Origin: Phellopilus nigrolimitatus
Taxonomy: Eukaryota > Basidiomycota > Agaricomycetes > Hymenochaetales > Hymenochaetaceae
DNA: 11,605 nucleotides
Direction: 5' to 3'
Assembly: GCA_021029095.1 (NCBI GenBank)
Contig: JAJOHG010000610.1
Location: forward strand, 1 to 11,605
Positions 8,223 to 11,605 of this stretch are shown here, one piece after another. The stretch's first letter is position 1, and every line of letters starts with the position of its first letter. The notes beneath the pieces are model-generated. The model was not told the DNA's origin. It was given only the letters and a program-made list of their open reading frames with translations, and made no database searches. Position numbers and translations under genes: made by a program.

Positions 8223-9168
8223 ATGGCCGCCCACGACGTGCAATCCTTTATTGACATCCCCTACGGCCCACTCTCCGCCCACGTCCTCGACATCCACGTC
8301 CCCTCCCGGCCCCAGCCCCAGCCGCAGCCGCCCGGGCCCCCACCGCCCCTCGTCTGCTTCGTGCACGGCGGCGCATGGCGCGCGTGAGTGTCCCCTCTCC
8401 GCCCCTCGCCGCAATCGCGATCCGCTAAGTCCGACCTCGCTTTACCGCGCCGCGCCAGCGAGGACAAGGCCGAGCACGCCGCCCTCGCCGCCCGCCTCGC
8501 CCGGCGCACAGGCTGCCCCGTCGCCGTCCCCAACTACCGCCTCACCCCGCGCGCCCCGACGCCCGACTCAACGCTCCGCCACCCCGCGCACGCCGCCGAC
8601 GTCCTGCGCGCGCTCTCCTTCCTCATATCCTGGGCCGACCCGCCCGCCCCCGCCTCATACGACCGCGCGCACCTCGTCCTCGCCGCCCACAGCTGCGGCG
8701 CGCACATCCTCGCCTGCCTCTTCCTCGACTCGTCCGCGCGCACCCCCGAGCTCGCGCCCCCGCGCGCCCTGCTGGCCGCCACGCGCGGCATCGCGCTCTC
8801 CGAGGGCATCTACGACCTCGACCGCCTCCTCGCGCGCTTCCCCGCGTACCGCGACTGGTTCGTCGCGAACGCGTTTGGCGACGCCCCGACGTACGCGCCG
8901 TATGACGTCACGCGCTACCCCCCTGCGCGGCGGCGCGGAGCACATCCGCTGGCTCATCGTGCACTCGCCCGCCGACGAGCTCGTCGACGTGGCGCAGTCG
9001 GAAGCATTCTTCGAGCATCTGCGCGCGCTCGCGCTCGCGAGCGGGGCGCATGGAGATACCGTGCAGAAAGACTGGTCGACAATCACCGCGGAGCACAATG
9101 CGATGCTCCGCACGGCCCAGTACAGCGACCTCGTCGGCAGTTTCGTCGACAGCCTCCATTCGCATTAG
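8223..9168 (+). CDS. BNA7: Kynurenine formamidase (arylformamidase), with apparent frameshift
   Basis: Alpha/beta hydrolase of the arylformamidase type, which hydrolyses N-formyl-L-kynurenine to kynurenine and formate in tryptophan breakdown. Exons are 8223-8383 and 8459-9168 (75-nt intron, GTGAGT donor, CGCCAG acceptor). HGGAW at residues 48-52 is the oxyanion-hole motif of the family. Ser132 in AAHSCGAH is the likely nucleophile, with Asp226 (SPADELV) and His266 (TAEHNAML) completing the triad. PNYRLTP at 78-84 is typical of the fold. The frame breaks at a run of six C (8918-8923): upstream codons read to DVTRYPP, and the rest (LRGGAEHIRWLIVH to the stop) is one base out of phase. With one C fewer the product is about 289 aa and carries both distal catalytic residues. 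As read, they are lost and the first frame runs on to a different stop near 9299. A base-calling error is the simplest explanation. A Pro/Gln-rich stretch (29-42) looks like a surface loop. A related esterase function cannot be excluded, but the kynureninase neighbour supports the call. Confidence 0.85.
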
Positions 9169-9235
9169 TCTCTCGATATATTGCGCTTCGCCACAGAACG
9201 CGGCCTGGCTCGTCTCGTCTCATCTCGTCTCGGAA

Positions 9236-9241
9236 AATAAA
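9236..9241 (+). terminator. Poly(A) signal of the formamidase gene
   Basis: AATAAA lies 67 bases after the formamidase stop codon. It follows a CTCGT-type microrepeat at about 9210-9232. Confidence 0.55.
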
Positions 9242-9316
9242 CACATATCAAATGTACATATGTAAATTCGTGCCAATTTGTATTACAAATTCCCCTTAAG
9301 CTGTCCTACATTTGAT

Positions 9317-9322
9317 TTTATT
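9317..9322 (-). terminator. Poly(A) signal of the kynureninase gene
   Basis: TTTATT on the plus strand reads AATAAA on the minus strand, 18 bases past the kynureninase stop at 9341. It lies within about 80 bases of the convergent formamidase signal, so the two 3' ends nearly meet or overlap. Confidence 0.5.
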
Positions 9323-9340
9323 ATTGTTTCAGACCGTGCG

Positions 9341-11494
9341 CTACAGCGCTTCAAACACGCTCTCCAGCGCCCGCGCCGCGTTCTCGCAGTCCTCCACGGT
9401 ATTGTACAGCGGCGCAGGAGCGAGGCGGATCACGTCCGGCTGGCGCTCGTCGCCCACGACGCCGAGGCGCTTCAGGCCGTCGAACACGCGCGGCATCACC
9501 CCGCGCCCCGGCGGGAGCACGAGCAGCGACAGCTGCGCACCGCGCGCCTCCGCGTCGAGCGGCGTGATGATCGTAAAACCCGCGCGGCGGTCCCCTCCGC
9601 CCTCCGACCCTTCTCCGTCCTCTCCCGCCTCCCCGTCGTAGCTGAACCCCGCGCGCGCGCCGTACCGCGCCTGCACGTCCTGCGGGCGGACGTACCACCG
9701 CGAGCCCGCGAGGAGGTCCGCGAGGCGCGCCGTGAGGCGCACCGAGCGCGCGCGCAGCGCGGGCATCATGCCCGCCGCCCGGAACACCTGCAGGCTCCCG
9801 AGCAGCGCGGCGACGCTGAGCACGCTCGGGTTCGACTGCTGGAAGCCCTGCGCGCCGCGGATCGGCGCGAACCGCGGCGGCATGGCGAAGCGCGTGGCGG
9901 GGTCGTGGCCCCACCAGCCTGCGTGTCTGAAATAAAATAAAATAAAGCGTCAAAATAAAGGGGCGGGAGGGACGAAAACAGTGTCTTGGGAAGTCAGGGC
10001 CGGCCGGGGACTGCACCAACCTCGGCTTTTCGCTTTCTGCCCATTTTTCGTGGATGAAGAGCCCCGCGATCGCCCCCGGACCGGCGTTGAGGTATTTGTA
10101 CGAGCACCAGACTGCAAAGTCGACGCCCCAGTCGTGCAGCTGCAGCGGGACGTTCCCGACCGCGTGTGCGAGGTCCCAGCCACATATACACCCCTTGAAT
10201 AAATAAATTAAAGAAGAAGTTAGCCACTTTTCTTCGGATAGCTGGCCGCATGATACATAAGGCACGCGTGTATACGTAGAAAGAAAAAAAAAAGATGCAC
10301 TTTTGCCTTCGCTGCCCTCGTGATATTCGCCATCGGGAACCACTGGCCGGTGTAATACTGCACGCCAGGGAAAAGCACGAGCGCGATCGCGCTCCCCTCG
10401 CGCTCGAGTGCCGCCAGGATGTCGTCCTCGCGGAGCGTGTACTCCCCCGGCCAAGGGGACAGTGCGAGCACGGTGCTCGCGGGGTCGAGCCCGTGCAGCT
10501 CCGCTTGGGAGGCGAACGCGTACTAGACAGAAGAAAATTAGTTCGCTGGTAAAGGAGAGCGCAGAGGTTCCGGGGAGGCGTGCTTACTTGGTCGGAGGGA
10601 AATGCCCTGGCCTCGCAGAGGATCTTGTACCGCGTGGCTGTCGGCTTGTAGAAGGTACTCATCATGAGGTGGAGATTGTTCGTCAGGCCGCCCATGCAGG
10701 CGACCTCGTTGTTTTCCGCGCCTGTGGATATGTTTGTCAGCATTTTTTTTTTGCTTCAGTATCTACAATAAAAGAGAGAAATACGGATATACGGAGAGGG
10801 GGGAAAGCGAACGTAAAGAAAATAAATATCATGAATGCGTACCGACCAACTCGGCGAGTAAGGGGTTAACGTGGTCCGTAATGTCCTTCCACGAGCGCCC
10901 GAGCGGGTGGTCGAAGTGGCCCTCCACGGCCCTGTGCACGCGAGTTCAGCGCCATCGCATGGACGGCTGCGAAGGGCGCCGCACTGACCTCGTCGCCCAC
11001 ACGCGGAGCTCCTCCTCGACAAGCGCCTGCGCGCGCTTCGGCAGCGCGCCAAGCGAGTTCCCACAGAGATACGTGCAGGGCGCGTCGACTGCGTTCCCGC
11101 ATCCGCAATTCAGTCAGACATCCAAAGGGTCCACAGGCAGATTTAGCGCGACGTTTCGTAAGGGCCCGGCCGGCGCGCCGCCGTGATCAGGCGCCGCAGA
11201 TTATAAAGGCAGAAAAAAAAAGTTCAGGTTTATGCGAGAATTATGCGCGCCCGGCGAGTCGGAGGGTGCGGGGCCCGGCGGACACAGGGCAGAAGCAGGG
11301 AAAAAAGTGCATGCATGAGGAAGTGGGGGGAAGTCTCGTTAGCACGCGTGACTGCTGCTAGGCTAAAAGCCTCGGGATGCGTGCACTCAACGCTGATCGG
11401 GGGCGACCTTATCGCCGCTGACGGCGCGGTTCGTCGGGAGGATGAACTCGGCGCGCTGCGATGCGGGCTCGGCGTCGACGGCGGGTGGGGACAT
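9341..11494 (-). CDS. BNA5: Kynureninase (L-kynurenine hydrolase)
   Basis: PLP-dependent enzyme that cleaves kynurenine to anthranilate, or 3-hydroxykynurenine to 3-hydroxyanthranilate, plus alanine, on the route to NAD. Minus-strand exons are 11494-11392, 11088-10989, 10931-10843, 10721-10588, 10522-10301, 10193-10021 and 9926-9341, giving 468 aa, the usual length. Landmarks are [10 protein letters not shown] (16-25), [16 protein letters not shown] (40-55), [56 protein letters not shown] (221-233), the PLP lysine at about 249 in [26 protein letters not shown] (275-287) and GFQQSNPSV. An acidic Gly-rich insertion occupies about 360-388. All junctions keep frame. Introns 2-6 are 57, 121, 65, 107 and 94 nt, and the fifth has a CTAAC branch site. 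Intron 1 (303 nt) is the weak point: donor GTTGAG at 11391 and a possible missed exon. The start at 11494 follows a TATATG box by about 60 bases. The gene is convergent with the formamidase. Confidence 0.93.
11089..11391 (-). other. Long first intron of kynureninase
   Basis: This 303-base segment separates the N-terminal exon from the exon that opens with [13 protein letters not shown], and both junctions are phase 1. It carries a nine-base poly-T run, a TTATAA element near 11200-11206 on the minus strand, a very GC-rich block containing GGCGCGCC near 11170-11180, and CTGAC just before the acceptor. No convincing coding exon was found inside it. Confidence 0.45.
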
Positions 11495-11605
11495 GGCGGT
11501 CGCTGAAGAAGAGAGCGGGAAGAGACGATCTTGGGCGCGTCCGGCTGGGCGCATATAGCCAGCTGTAGCCGACGACTAATGGGCGTCGATCCGATATTAC
11601 ATCGA
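11495..11605 (-). promoter_or_regulatory. Kynureninase promoter (partial)
   Basis: The last 111 bases lie upstream of the kynureninase start on the minus strand. A TATATG element at 11557-11552 lies about 60 bases before the start codon. It is followed by a C/T-rich leader (CTCTCTTCTTC), a common feature of fungal transcription start regions. The window ends before further upstream sites can be seen. Confidence 0.45.

Noticed and set aside
8903..8910. Perfect CRE-like TGACGTCA
   Set aside because: It lies inside the formamidase coding exon and encodes YDVT, so chance is the simplest reading.
1..11605. Search for a mobile element, defence system or virus-derived island
   Set aside because: No transposase, reverse transcriptase, integrase, terminal repeats or target-site duplication could be seen. 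The genes are ordinary fungal housekeeping, stress and metabolic genes.

Overview
This window is nuclear DNA of a filamentous fungus, most likely a basidiomycete (Agaricomycetes-like). The genes are GC-rich and split by many introns. Most introns are 50-75 nt, with GTRNGT donors, CTRAY-like branch points and YAG acceptors. Intergenic DNA is AT-richer, and poly(A) signals are of the eukaryotic AATAAA type. I see no bacterial operon, CRISPR array, rRNA, tRNA or intact transposon.

Layout: (1) 1-783 is non-coding, with a duplicated small palindrome and a CCAAT/TATA promoter. (2) 784-2088 (+) is a METTL21/EFM-type protein lysine methyltransferase-like gene in three exons. (3) 2486-2895 (+) is a weakly supported two-exon gene or remnant that I cannot name. 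(4) 2896-3416 shows no convincing gene. (5) 3417-4371 (-) is a five-exon gene for a protein of about 196 aa. Its core looks like the degenerate EF-hand plus EF-hand-associated segment of Miro/Gem1 GTPases, without any GTPase domain. (6) 4609-7308 (+) is the epsilon subunit of translation factor eIF2B (GCD6/EIF2B5) in nine exons, divergent from the EF-hand-like gene across a 237-bp promoter carrying TCACGTGA. (7) 7539-7978 (-) is a five-exon gene for the 57-aa membrane proteolipid PMP3, with two micro-exons of 18 and 17 nt. (8) 8223-9168 (+) is a kynurenine formamidase (arylformamidase, BNA7/AFMID type), divergent from PMP3, with an apparent frameshift in a run of six C. (9) 9341-11494 (-) is a seven-exon kynureninase (BNA5/KYNU), convergent with the formamidase.

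The last two genes encode successive or near-successive enzymes of tryptophan degradation and de novo NAD synthesis. Formamidase makes kynurenine and kynureninase cleaves kynurenine or 3-hydroxykynurenine, so the right end is a small two-gene metabolic cluster. The other genes are housekeeping or stress genes with no obvious joint pathway. All exon models were made by eye from splice signals, frame continuity and family knowledge, and no alignment was run. The most uncertain boundaries are intron 1 of the methyltransferase, intron 1 of the kynureninase and the last exon of the EF-hand-like gene.
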